Assembly (NCBI RefSeq): GCF_037971845.1
Contig: NZ_CP150227.1
Coordinates: forward strand, 6,696,001-6,760,000
DNA from: Paenibacillus sp. FSL R5-0766
GTDB lineage: Bacteria > Bacillota > Bacilli > Paenibacillales > Paenibacillaceae
Length of the DNA stretch: 64,000 nucleotides
Reading direction: 5' to 3'
In this document: positions 1 through 8,029 of the stretch, piece after piece
Layout of the letters: every line of letters starts with the position of its first letter
Numbering within the stretch: the stretch's first letter is position 1
The notes under the pieces: generated by a model
The model's input: the letters and a program-made list of their open reading frames with translations, nothing else
What the model was told of the DNA's origin: nothing
Database searches by the model: none
Position numbers and translations under genes: made by a program

Positions 1-1
1 A

Positions 2-838
2 GCTGAGGACGGAGCACATATTCACGCGGAAGTGTTGGAAATGCATAAGGTGGATATCCTGCTGATTGATCTGCTGATGCCACAACGAGACGGGATCCAG
101 ACTGTGCGGGCGCTTGAAGGAAGGTTCGAGGGCAAGATCGTCATGATCTCCCAGATCGAGTCGAAAAATATGATCGGAGAAGCCTATTCACTAGGCATTG
201 AATATTATATTACGAAGCCGATTAACCGGTTAGAGATTCTATCTGTTCTGCGGCTGGTGAACGAAAGGCTTCGGATGCAGCAATCCATCGCAGATATTCA
301 GCGGACATTGCAGGGATTGTCCGGTTTGAATTCTATCGAACGTGCTGCGGCTCCTGTTCCGGACAAAACAATTACGACTGCAGGACATTTCCTGCTGTCC
401 GAGATGGGCATGATCGGCGAAGCAGGCAGCAGAGATCTGCTGGACATGCTGGAATATCTGGAGCAGGTAGAGACAGATGAGCATAAGCTGTCCCCCTATA
501 CGTTCCCATCCCTCAAAGACATCTTCCAGAATGTAGCGATACGTAAACTGGGAGAAGACGCCTCTCTCGCAGAGGTGAACAAGGAGATCAAGGCATCGGA
601 ACAACGTGTTCGCAGGGCCATCTTCCAGACTCTGAGCCATGTGGTTTCTCTGGGATTAACAGACTATACACATCCCAAGTTCGAGAACTATGCATCCAAA
701 TTTTTCGATTTCACTGAAATTCGCAAGAAAATGCTGGAGCTGCAAAACAATGTGGAGCCTTCCTTGTCCCAAACACGCATTAATACAAAAAAGTTCGTAC
801 AGGTCCTATATTTGGAAGCCAAACGATTACTGCATTAA
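2..838 (+). CDS. GlnL/YcbB-like response regulator (5' end outside window)
   Basis: The frame is open to the left edge, so the N-terminus is missing. The visible part starts inside a receiver domain: the phospho-acceptor Asp is in DLLMP (codon at 68-70) and the conserved Lys is in ITKPI. After a linker comes a C-terminal region of the YcbB type, ending in a basic stretch containing RINTKKFVQVLY. In B. subtilis this architecture is GlnL, an RNA-binding-type response regulator of glutamine use. The partner kinase is not in the window. An internal GTG at 32 could be mistaken for the start, but it lies in the middle of the receiver fold. Family assignment is fairly secure; the target is unknown. 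Confidence 0.8.
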   Translation, partial: AEDGAHIHAEVLEMHKVDILLIDLLMPQRDGIQTVRALEGRFEGKIVMISQIESKNMIGEAYSLGIEYYITKPINRLEILSVLRLVNERLRMQQSIADIQRTLQGLSGLNSIERAAAPVPDKTITTAGHFLLSEMGMIGEAGSRDLLDMLEYLEQVETDEHKLSPYTFPSLKDIFQNVAIRKLGEDASLAEVNKEIKASEQRVRRAIFQTLSHVVSLGLTDYTHPKFENYASKFFDFTEIRKKMLELQNNVEPSLSQTRINTKKFVQVLYLEAKRLLH

Positions 839-870
839 ACAGATGCATGATGGATACGATGCTAAAACAA

Positions 871-946
871 ACGGGCATGAATATTACGCCGGTAGGATAC
901 CGCCTCTTCAAATGAGGATATCCATTTCGGCTATATTCATGCCCGT
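871..946. other. Long near-continuous hairpin between convergent genes
   Basis: ACGGGCATGAATAT at 871-884 is exactly complementary to ATATTCATGCCCGT at 933-946. Inside, GCCG/CGGC, GGATA/TATCC and CCTC/GAGG pair in register, so the whole 76 bases fold into one long stem with a small loop near 910-916. It lies between the response regulator (+) and the Spo0E-like gene (-). No long T-run follows either arm, so it is not a standard terminator. It could be a bidirectional 3' processing or termination element or a small palindromic repeat. Confidence 0.6.
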
Positions 947-1011
947 CTGTACGATCAAGCGTTACAATCTATGTGATTTGTTCCGTGTATAAAATTAAAA
1001 TCGCTTTGGGT

Positions 1012-1188
1012 TCAGGCCCGTGAATGGTTTCGGCTAATTCGGTTATACTCATTAATCAATTCGTCCAATGCCATAGACTGCCGAATCACATCGGGATGCC
1101 CAAGACCACCCTTGTTATGCTCTACCAGCATATGAAGGTTATGTCTGGCCTTCTCTATTTTATTTTTCAAATCCAAACTCATAACCAT
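1012..1188 (-). CDS. Spo0E-like sporulation regulatory phosphatase, 58 aa
   Basis: This small gene encodes 58 residues and carries the Spo0E-family signature S-x2-L-D-x-L-I-x2-Y, seen as SMALDELINEY. An upstream helix reads KARHNLHMLVEHN. Members of this family dephosphorylate Spo0A~P and delay sporulation; the Asp of the LDxLI motif is catalytically important in the family. The start is the ATG at 1186-1188, preceded by AAGGAGG about 11 bases upstream; an alternative in-frame ATG lies two codons later. It stands alone, converging on the response regulator gene. Length and motif fit the family well. Direct activity on Spo0A is inferred from the family. Confidence 0.87.
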   Translation of the reverse strand: MVMSLDLKNKIEKARHNLHMLVEHNKGGLGHPDVIRQSMALDELINEYNRISRNHSRA

Positions 1189-1624
1189 GACCCCTGATAC
1201 CTCCTTATTCTGTGAACCATTTTAGTTTTTCCTGTCAATCTATAGTTGGATTAACATATGGCATAGGAGACAAGGATGTTTTGTATTCTTCTCCAAATTT
1301 TGATAAAGATTATTTTATCACACAAGAGCTTATCCGAAAATGGCTGATATGACGCAATTTTAGTGGTATTATCGTGGGTTGGATTCTAGCGTCTGGCCTC
1401 ACCATTCACCGCCAGAATGGATTGTGTCGTAAATGTGTATATTGAAAAAACAAAAAGTACATTGGTTCAAAAGGTAATAAAATCCCTTTCCATAACGGGG
1501 TCATTCAGGTACAATAGGGCGATGTGTGTGTCCGGACCCGGCGGATACAAATGATGTAATTTAGAGGACGGCCAACGACGGCCATTGATCCTGATTTGAT
1601 ATTATTGGAGGCTTAATCATCACC
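1189..1624. other. Intergenic region upstream of the acetate transporter
   Basis: No gene was recognised in these 436 bases. A TACAAT hexamer at 1511-1516 could be a -10 box for the downstream transporter, but no convincing -35 is seen. An imperfect dyad GTGTCCG/CGGATAC spans 1528-1548, and ACGGCCA occurs twice (1568-1574 and 1578-1584). These could be regulator sites; none matches a known operator with confidence. Confidence 0.4.
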
Positions 1625-2248
1625 ATGCAGACCGATTCACAGACTAAAGTCAAAATTGTTAACGCCGATCCCAGCGCAATGGGATTATTTGGGTTGGCTA
1701 TCGTAACCCTGGTCGCTTCTTCCCAAAAGCTTGGCATTACAGAAGGACTTAGCTACGCTATTCCTTGGGCGATCTTCCTGGGTGCCTTTGCCCAGCTATT
1801 CGCATGTATTCAAGATTCCAAACGCAACAATACCTTTGGCACAACGGCTTTTGGCGCGTACGCATTCTTCTGGTTTGCTATGGCTGCCAACTGGATGATC
1901 AAAATGGGCGTATTTGGCTCAACGCTTGCTGAACAGGCCGATGGCAAGCAGCTCGGATTTGCTTTTGCCGGATACCTCGTATTCACCCTGTTCATGACGA
2001 TTGGTGCTATCGAAGCGAATAAAGTATTGCTTATCATCTTCATTCTCATTGACTTCCTGTTCCTTGGCTTGACCTTTGACGCTTTCGGCGTAGCTCCTCA
2101 CATTTTCCACACCATTGCAGCATACGCTGAACTGGCGATCGGAATTGTGTCCCTGTATGGTACAGGTGCTTCGGTACTGAACGCTCACTTCGGTTATGCG
2201 TTCTTGCCGATCGGCAAACCGTCCGGCATTTTCAAGCCCAAGGCTTAA
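1625..2248 (+). CDS. satP: Acetate uptake transporter, GPR1/FUN34/YaaH (SatP) family
   Basis: The 207-residue product has six predicted hydrophobic segments and the family's N-terminal signature, here NADPSAMGLFGLA, just before the first membrane helix. Proteins of this family (E. coli SatP/YaaH, yeast Ady2) carry acetate or succinate with protons across the plasma membrane; length and layout are typical. The ATG at 1625 is preceded by GGAGGC about 13 bases upstream, a rather long gap, but no better in-frame start exists. The gene appears monocistronic, ending at a strong terminator. Acetate specificity is inferred from the family. Confidence 0.85.
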   Translation: MQTDSQTKVKIVNADPSAMGLFGLAIVTLVASSQKLGITEGLSYAIPWAIFLGAFAQLFACIQDSKRNNTFGTTAFGAYAFFWFAMAANWMIKMGVFGSTLAEQADGKQLGFAFAGYLVFTLFMTIGAIEANKVLLIIFILIDFLFLGLTFDAFGVAPHIFHTIAAYAELAIGIVSLYGTGASVLNAHFGYAFLPIGKPSGIFKPKA

Positions 2249-2260
2249 TATACAGCAGTA

Positions 2261-2297
2261 AACCGCCAGCGCGCCGGTCCGCGCCTGGCGGTTTTTT
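2261..2297 (+). terminator. Rho-independent terminator after the acetate transporter
   Basis: AACCGCCAG pairs with CTGGCGGTT, with extra G-C pairs inside, followed directly by a T6 run. It lies 13 bases after the stop codon. Confidence 0.9.
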
Positions 2298-2347
2298 ATG
2301 CAGTCCAATTTCAAGTCACAGCAGCCATACTGTAAGGAGGAAAAAGC

Positions 2348-2896
2348 ATGAGAGAGATACCGAAACCCACGGAGATGGATCAGGTGGAGAAAAAATATGT
2401 ACGCGAAACACGTTGTTTCAAGACGGCACGGGTATTCCCAACCGATGTCAACAATCATAATACGTTATTCGGCGGCAAGCTGATGTCCTACATCGATGAT
2501 ATTGCATCCATTGCCGCTTCCAAGCTATGCCGGGTCAATACTGTAACGGCTTCAACCGACTCTGTCGATTTCCTGTACCCGATTAATCCAACGGATTCGG
2601 TTACACTTGAATCGTTCGCGTCCTGGACAGGACGAAGTTCCATGGAGATTTTTGTGAAAGTGATTCGAGAGGATCTGAAGACCGGAGAGAAGAAAATTGC
2701 GGCGACTGCATTTCTGACCTTTGTGGCCCTGGACGAAAATAATCGCAAACTGATCGTACCCCGCATTATCCCGGAGACGGAAGAAGAGAAGAAACTATAC
2801 GAGACCGCTCCGGATCGGGCGGCCATGCGGAAACAACGGCGGGAAGAGAGCAAGAAATTCGCTGACTTCCTGACCGTTACTTATCCTTGGGAATAA
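2348..2896 (+). CDS. Hotdog-fold acyl-CoA thioesterase (YkhA-like)
   Basis: The 182-residue product is a single hotdog-domain thioesterase. Typical features are the segment FPTDVNNHNTLFGGKLMSYI, with the Asn/Gly-rich stretch and the helix that bears the catalytic Asp (DDIAS), then TASTDSVDFLYPI and FASWTGRSSMEIFVKV. It should hydrolyse acyl-CoA to free acid and CoA in the cytoplasm. The start has the strong site TAAGGAGGAAAAAGC ahead of the ATG. It stands alone between a terminator and a convergent gene. The C-terminal 30 residues are charged and helical. Chain-length preference cannot be read from the sequence. Confidence 0.87.
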   Translation: MREIPKPTEMDQVEKKYVRETRCFKTARVFPTDVNNHNTLFGGKLMSYIDDIASIAASKLCRVNTVTASTDSVDFLYPINPTDSVTLESFASWTGRSSMEIFVKVIREDLKTGEKKIAATAFLTFVALDENNRKLIVPRIIPETEEEKKLYETAPDRAAMRKQRREESKKFADFLTVTYPWE

Positions 2897-2937
2897 AAAC
2901 ACGCTAAACAATAACAAGATTGAACACCAGCATTACA

Positions 2938-4014
2938 TTATCTGGTCGATGCCGGATAGATGGACACCGCTCTGTTATCCGGCAGTTCACCACCCATGGA
3001 GACACACCACTGCTGATAGATGCGATACGCTGCACCACTCTCCAGCAATCCCTGACAAGTGTATATGCCCTCTTCGATGGAATTGACACGCCCCGCCGCG
3101 TACAAGCGGAAACCTCCATTTAACAAGACCTGATTCACAAAAGCAATATGACCATCACCGCTTAACACACTTTCCGCCACTTCAAGCTGCTTCGCAGCCG
3201 TCCAGACCAGTTCCGGCACGGGCATATCCAGTTCATAGGCTGCTGGATCAACCAATTCCAACTTCATATCGCTGTCTTCCACGGCGTATACGCGGGTTGG
3301 GCGATCAATATACAGATCCTCTGAACCTTCCATCCCCTGTACAACATAAGCACGACGATAGTTAAACCGGGTGAGCAACTTCGCAATCCGATCCAGAAAG
3401 GTATTATGAAACACACCAAACACCAAATACGGTGAATGGTTATAATCAATCAGTTTCTCTGCTGTGTTAAACACAGTTCGAAAACCCAACTCTTCCCGTA
3501 ACGGACGAAGCTTGCGAAGAGGTGCGCACCAATCCTCGGAGGACACGTACATGACACCCGAACGCAATGCAGCGCTCCGGGCATCTTCCCGATCCATCTT
3601 GTGTGTATCAATTCCCACTTCCTTCAAAAGCACGGACAACGTGACGCCCCACTTGGGTGGTAAAGGATCACTCCCGTGCAAAGTCACCGGCAACCCGGCC
3701 GCCGCGAGTACAAACGCAACCGGAAACGTGGCCATGAACGACTTTGTCCGTCCATCATAAGGACCCGCACAGTCCAATCCATCCTGAAATATGGAGAAAC
3801 GTTCCGCACTGTTACGACAAGCATGAACAAAAGCTTCCAGTTCCTCGACGTTTTCCATTTTCATACGTTCAGCCATTAGAAACGCAGCCGTCTGGGCAGG
3901 GGAAACCTCCTGTTTCAGGATTTTCTCTGCAACGGTCAGTGCTTCTGTATAATTCAGATCACGCGAGCCTCGTTTCCCACGTCCGACCTCTCGGAGTATC
4001 TGAGACATATCCAT
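2938..4014 (-). CDS. TrpD-like (anthranilate phosphoribosyltransferase fold) protein of the nitrite locus
   Basis: The 358-residue product has the two-domain layout of TrpD: an N-terminal helical domain (about 1-70, with TAAFLMAERMKMENVEEL) and a phosphoribosyltransferase-like domain. The TrpD signature GTGGD is replaced by AGPYDGRTKS, and the HG(N)RS loop by HGSDPLPPKWG. It is therefore unlikely to be tryptophan-pathway TrpD and resembles the TrpD2/YbiB type, whose E. coli member binds nucleic acid. An ATG at 4012-4014 is chosen because GGAAGGAGG lies 7 bases upstream; a TTG at 4032 would place the ribosome site inside the gene. It is the second gene after the ANTAR regulator and diverges from nirB. 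A role in nitrite assimilation is inferred from context. Confidence 0.75.
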   Translation of the reverse strand: MDMSQILREVGRGKRGSRDLNYTEALTVAEKILKQEVSPAQTAAFLMAERMKMENVEELEAFVHACRNSAERFSIFQDGLDCAGPYDGRTKSFMATFPVAFVLAAAGLPVTLHGSDPLPPKWGVTLSVLLKEVGIDTHKMDREDARSAALRSGVMYVSSEDWCAPLRKLRPLREELGFRTVFNTAEKLIDYNHSPYLVFGVFHNTFLDRIAKLLTRFNYRRAYVVQGMEGSEDLYIDRPTRVYAVEDSDMKLELVDPAAYELDMPVPELVWTAAKQLEVAESVLSGDGHIAFVNQVLLNGGFRLYAAGRVNSIEEGIYTCQGLLESGAAYRIYQQWCVSMGGELPDNRAVSIYPASTR

Positions 4015-4032
4015 GGAGAATCCTCCTTCCAA

Positions 4033-4626
4033 TTAAGACTGGAGCAGTTGATGGGCCTTCACAATTGCTGTAGCTACATCGACCATCCGTTTGCGTTCAT
4101 CCATCGCTTTCTTGCGTAACAGGTCATAGGCTTCGGCCTCTGAAATCTGCTTCAGATCACTAAGGATAGCCTTCGCCATATCAATCCACTTCCGATCCTC
4201 CAGCCTGGATTGCAATTGCTTCCGTTCCTGCTCCCACTGTTTGCGTTCCATGTAACGTCGGGCTGCAAAGTGAAGAGTCCAGTGAATCTCGGGCCCAGTC
4301 ATGGATGGCGTAAGTATTCCATCAAATGAGATTTCGACCTCGCAGGACTCTGCGGAGGAAGAGGCTGTATCTGGCGCGCACCACCAAAGCAGCGGTGAAT
4401 CCGACTTCCCCTTTCCCAGGCAGTTCACCCAGTACTCCACATCATCCAGCGACAGATGCAAAATGGACGCTTCGGCCGCACGAGCTAGCTTCACCGCTTC
4501 CGCTTCACTACCCGCCACCTGTACATGGTACCCGTTTGCTCCCAGCAGCCTCTCCGGTGTCAGAGGGATTGCATCGGATGAGGTAGCTATCGTTGGTTGA
4601 ACACGGATGACCAATAAAGATCGCAT
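4033..4626 (-). CDS. ANTAR-domain transcription antitermination regulator
   Basis: The 197-residue product has a receiver-like N-terminal half, a short coiled coil (about 115-145) and a C-terminal ANTAR domain starting at LEDRKWIDMAKAIL, with the alanine/aromatic pattern EAYDLLRKKAMDERK. The N-terminal half lacks a normal phospho-acceptor site; the usual LLD-x-x-MP strand is ILHLSLDD. It is therefore probably a pseudo-receiver that senses through another ligand or partner. ANTAR domains bind paired hexaloop RNA hairpins and prevent termination, as in Klebsiella NasR. A matching hairpin and terminator sit in the divergent nirB leader. The stop at 4033 lies next to the ribosome site of the TrpD-like gene, so the two are an operon. 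Confidence 0.85.
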   Translation of the reverse strand: MRSLLVIRVQPTIATSSDAIPLTPERLLGANGYHVQVAGSEAEAVKLARAAEASILHLSLDDVEYWVNCLGKGKSDSPLLWWCAPDTASSSAESCEVEISFDGILTPSMTGPEIHWTLHFAARRYMERKQWEQERKQLQSRLEDRKWIDMAKAILSDLKQISEAEAYDLLRKKAMDERKRMVDVATAIVKAHQLLQS

Positions 4627-5047
4627 GATGGATCAATCCCTCCCCTATTGCTATAATCAGAGTCCACATCATTTAAGACGTTAATACATGAAAGCAATAA
4701 ACATGTTACATTACCTAACAAAAATTAAGTAGTGACGATTATGCGTCTTATTTTTAACATTAGAATGATCTTTTCATGCCTCATCATGTTGCAATAAAAA
4801 AGGGTGAAACACTATACATGGCACCTTTTCTACAGTATTTATCGTATCCAGCGTGCTAACGTTATCTAAAATCCTTCAAACTAAGAAGATATACTCGTAA
4901 AACTTCGTCGTCCATTCGATATTCCAATAAACTCATGTAAACATAATTAACTTTAAATTTCAAATACTTTTTTATGTTAACTATATTGACATGAATAGAT
5001 CGATCTTTTATAGTTAAGCCATAACAACTCCATATTTGAATCGATCA
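4627..5047. promoter_or_regulatory. Divergent promoter region between the ANTAR operon and nirB
   Basis: This AT-rich stretch must hold the promoters for both divergent transcripts and the start of the nirB leader. No gene was recognised. No promoter could be assigned with confidence. Confidence 0.4.
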
Positions 5048-5087
5048 CAGTTACAACGGCGTAGCTGGTTGAAACGGCAATGAAGCC
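5048..5087 (+). promoter_or_regulatory. ANTAR-type hairpin in the nirB leader
   Basis: CAGTTAC (5048-5054) pairs with GTAGCTG (5061-5067), one G-T pair included, closing the six-base loop AACGGC. ANTAR target loops are hexamers with A at position 1 and G at position 4, and this loop fits. The same hexamer recurs at 5073-5078, exactly 18 bases on, within a weaker stem whose 3' side (AAGCC, 5083-5087) is also the left arm of the terminator. That overlap is the arrangement expected for antitermination. A further 7-bp arm pair GATCGAT/ATCGATC (4998-5004 and 5040-5046) encloses the upstream leader. Pairing was read by eye. Confidence 0.65.
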
Positions 5088-5157
5088 TGTTTTGCAATCT
5101 CGGAGCAAGGGATGCGTATGTATATGCGCAGTCCTCCGAGGCATAACAGGCTTTTTC
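5083..5157 (+). terminator. Leader terminator upstream of nirB
   Basis: AAGCCTGTT (5083-5091) pairs with AACAGGCTT (5145-5153), followed by a T-rich tract. Inner pairs are TGC/GCA, CTCGGA/TCCGAG and a small GCGTAT/ATGCGC stem. It ends about 60 bases before the nirB start and would stop transcription unless the left arm is held in the upstream ANTAR hairpin. Confidence 0.75.
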
Positions 5158-5216
5158 GATTTTAGAGACAAGGTTTTGAGGCAGTTTGCAGAATGGACCT
5201 AAGGGGGCTAATCATA

Positions 5217-7658
5217 ATGAGTACAACGAAAAAACTGGTGCTGGTCGGCAATGGCATGGCGGGAATCCGCACAATCGAACATATCCTTAAGCTTGCTCCA
5301 CACGCTTATGAAATTACAGTCTTCGGCGCAGAGCCGCATCCCAACTACAACCGGATCATGTTATCTTCCGTACTGGCTGGCGGAACATCCATCGAAGATA
5401 TCGTAATCAATGAGTGGAGCTGGTACGAAGATAACGGCATTCGGGTGTACCCGGGTGACCCGGTCGTTCAGATCGATACCAAGCACAAGGAAGTTGTATC
5501 TCAAAATGGTGTACGCGCAGCCTATGATGAGCTGATTATGGCAACCGGTTCACAAGCGTTCATCCTCCCTCTTCCCGGAGCTAACAAGGAAGGCGTGATC
5601 GGTTTCCGCGATATTAAAGACTGCGAGACCATGATGGCAGCATCACAAAAGTATCGCAAAGCTGCCGTCATTGGAGGTGGATTGCTAGGACTGGAAGCAG
5701 CGCGGGGGCTGCTCAATCTGGGCATGGACGTCACAGTCATCCATATTAACGGTCATTTGATGGACCGGAATCTGGATCTCCCTGCAGGTCTGATGCTCCA
5801 GCGGGAGCTTGAAGAACAGGGCATGAAGTTCCTTTTGAACAAACATACCGAAGAAATCACAGGCAAACAACGAGTAAAAGCCATTCGTTTTACTGATCAA
5901 ACGGTACTTGAAGCGGATCTGGTTGTCATGGCTGTCGGGATTCGTCCGCAGATTGAACTGGCTCGCAATACCGGCCTCGATGTAAATCGTGGAGTCATTG
6001 TAGATGATTATATGCATACCAGCATCCCTGGCATCTCTGCCGTTGGCGAATGTGCAGAACATCGCGGTATTGCCTACGGACTGGTTGCTCCATTATATGA
6101 ACAAGGTATGGTGCTCGCAAAACGCCTGGCTGGCGCTGCAACCGAGGGATATGAAGGTTCAGTCACTTCTACCAAGCTGAAAGTATCCGGTGTGGACGTA
6201 TTCTCTGCCGGACAATTCAAAGACGCTGCGGACACTCGCAGCATTCGTATTCAGGATGACGTCGATGGTGTGTACAAAAAGATGGTGATCAAAGACGGAC
6301 AGCTGATCGGAGCTGTATTGTTCGGGGATACCACGGATGGCGCATCGCTGTTTTCCCTCATTAAGAGTGGTGAGAACATCAGTGGTCGGGAGAAAGAAAT
6401 TTTGCTCGGTGTACCTTCCGGTGGTTCAGGCTCGGGTCCATCTGTCGCAGAACGAATGGCGAGTATGCCGGATGACGAGATCGTCTGTGGTTGTAACGGT
6501 GTGACCAAAGCTTCCATTGGAGACGCCGTTCTGAATAAAGGCTGTAATACACTCGGTGCAATCAAATCCTGTACCAAAGCTTCCGCTTCTTGCGGTGGGT
6601 GCAAACCTATTATCGAAAACCTGCTCACATATTATGCCGGTGATAATGTAGGTGAACAGACCAAAGAAGGCATCTGTGGCTGTACATCCTATGATCGGGA
6701 TGAGATTGTTGCACAGATCAAGGAGATGGGACTCAAAAGCGTCAAGGAAGTCATGAATGTTCTCGGTTGGAATGAACCGGAAGGTTGCTCCAAGTGCCGT
6801 CCTTCCCTAAACTATTATCTCGGTATGATCTGGCCGGCTGAATACACAGACGAGCGTGTATCCAAATTCACCAATGAACGCTATCATGCCAACATCCAGA
6901 AGGACGGTACCTACTCCGTTATTCCACGGATCTATGGTGGTGTTACTTCTCCAGCGGAATTGATCAAAATTGCGACTGTTGCAGAGAAATACGATGTGCC
7001 TTTGGTGAAATTCACGGGTGGACAACGACTCGATCTGCTCGGTGTTCAGAAGGAGAACCTGCCGAAGATCTGGGAAGAGCTTGATATGCCTTCCGGTTTC
7101 GGTTATGGCAAGGCGCTGCGTACGGTGAAGACTTGTGTAGGTAATACGTTCTGCCGATTCGGCACACAGGATTCCATTGAGATGGGTATTCGTCTGGAGA
7201 AAAAACTCGACAAGATGGTGGCTCCAGCCAAAGTAAAACTCGCTGTCTCTGGATGTCCGCGGAACTGTGCTGAAGCGACCATCAAGGATCTGGGTGTTGT
7301 CGCCATTGATGGCGCTTGGGAGATTCACGTTGGTGGTAACGCCGGAGTTAAAGTTCGTGCAGCCGAGTTGCTCTGTACGGTAAAGACCGATGCGGAAGTG
7401 GAAGAGTGGACTTACTCTTACCTGCAATATTATAGAGAGAACGCAAAATGGAATGAGAGAACAGCGGCATGGATTGAACGGGTTGGTCTGGATCATGTGA
7501 AGGAAGCATTGGCGGATCGGGATGTACGTCTCGCTCTGGTTGAACGTCTGGAAGTTACACTGGGTCACACGGTTGATCCTTGGAAAGAAATCATTGAAGA
7601 TGAGAAATTGCGTAAAAACTTCACCCCACTGTCCGGTGCCGAGCCGGTAACCCACTAG
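5217..7658 (+). CDS. nirB: Assimilatory nitrite reductase [NAD(P)H] large subunit
   Basis: The 813-residue enzyme reduces nitrite to ammonium in the cytoplasm. Domains in order: FAD/NAD(P)H-binding region with LVGNGMAGIRT near the start and GGGLLGLEAA near 160; two BFD-like [2Fe-2S] segments (first begins CGCNGV at C424; second CGCTSY with SKC later); ferredoxin-like half-domain; and a sirohaem/[4Fe-4S] domain with C640, C646, C680 and C684 (CVGNTFC and SGCPRNC). Length is normal for NirB/NasD. The ATG at 5217 is chosen because AAGGGGG precedes it by about 9 bases; an in-frame ATG at 5193 lacks a site. First gene of nirB-nirD-nirC-cobA, behind an apparent ANTAR-controlled terminator. Confidence 0.95.
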   Translation: MSTTKKLVLVGNGMAGIRTIEHILKLAPHAYEITVFGAEPHPNYNRIMLSSVLAGGTSIEDIVINEWSWYEDNGIRVYPGDPVVQIDTKHKEVVSQNGVRAAYDELIMATGSQAFILPLPGANKEGVIGFRDIKDCETMMAASQKYRKAAVIGGGLLGLEAARGLLNLGMDVTVIHINGHLMDRNLDLPAGLMLQRELEEQGMKFLLNKHTEEITGKQRVKAIRFTDQTVLEADLVVMAVGIRPQIELARNTGLDVNRGVIVDDYMHTSIPGISAVGECAEHRGIAYGLVAPLYEQGMVLAKRLAGAATEGYEGSVTSTKLKVSGVDVFSAGQFKDAADTRSIRIQDDVDGVYKKMVIKDGQLIGAVLFGDTTDGASLFSLIKSGENISGREKEILLGVPSGGSGSGPSVAERMASMPDDEIVCGCNGVTKASIGDAVLNKGCNTLGAIKSCTKASASCGGCKPIIENLLTYYAGDNVGEQTKEGICGCTSYDRDEIVAQIKEMGLKSVKEVMNVLGWNEPEGCSKCRPSLNYYLGMIWPAEYTDERVSKFTNERYHANIQKDGTYSVIPRIYGGVTSPAELIKIATVAEKYDVPLVKFTGGQRLDLLGVQKENLPKIWEELDMPSGFGYGKALRTVKTCVGNTFCRFGTQDSIEMGIRLEKKLDKMVAPAKVKLAVSGCPRNCAEATIKDLGVVAIDGAWEIHVGGNAGVKVRAAELLCTVKTDAEVEEWTYSYLQYYRENAKWNERTAAWIERVGLDHVKEALADRDVRLALVERLEVTLGHTVDPWKEIIEDEKLRKNFTPLSGAEPVTH

Positions 7659-7674
7659 AAGAGGAGGAACAGCG

Positions 7675-7992
7675 ATGAACAAATTCCGGATTGGACACCT
7701 TGCGGATATTGATGAAAAGGGAGCACGGACATTCCTGATACAGGACACCGAAATTGCCGTCTTCAAACTGAGCGACGGAAGTCTGCACGCCGTCGAGAAT
7801 CGCTGCCCTCACAAGGGCGGCAAGCTGTCGGAAGGCATGGTATGCGGGACAACCGTTCATTGTCCTTTACATGACTGGAAGATTGATCTGCGTAACGGTA
7901 AGGTACACGAGCCGGATGAAGGCTGCTTGAATACCTACAAAACAGAAGTAGACGGCAACAGCGGAGAAATTTACATCACGATTGCGGGCTAA
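7675..7992 (+). CDS. nirD: Nitrite reductase small subunit, Rieske type
   Basis: The 105-residue protein has the two Rieske ligand motifs CPHKGGKL and CPLHDWKID, so all four [2Fe-2S] ligands (two Cys, two His) are present, and length is normal for NirD. It partners NirB. A site AGAGGAGGAACAGCG precedes the ATG, 16 bases after the nirB stop, which indicates cotranscription. Confidence 0.93.
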   Translation: MNKFRIGHLADIDEKGARTFLIQDTEIAVFKLSDGSLHAVENRCPHKGGKLSEGMVCGTTVHCPLHDWKIDLRNGKVHEPDEGCLNTYKTEVDGNSGEIYITIAG

Positions 7993-8029
7993 ATGCTAGA
8001 GATACCCTGACATCAAGGAGGCGTGCGCT

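Noticed and set aside
4977..5171. 64-codon minus-strand frame in the nirB leader
   Set aside because: It is antisense to the ANTAR hairpin and terminator, has no ribosome site and no family resemblance.
6807..7766. 319-codon antisense frame across nirB and nirD
   Set aside because: It is a shadow of conserved nirB codons with no start site or domain.
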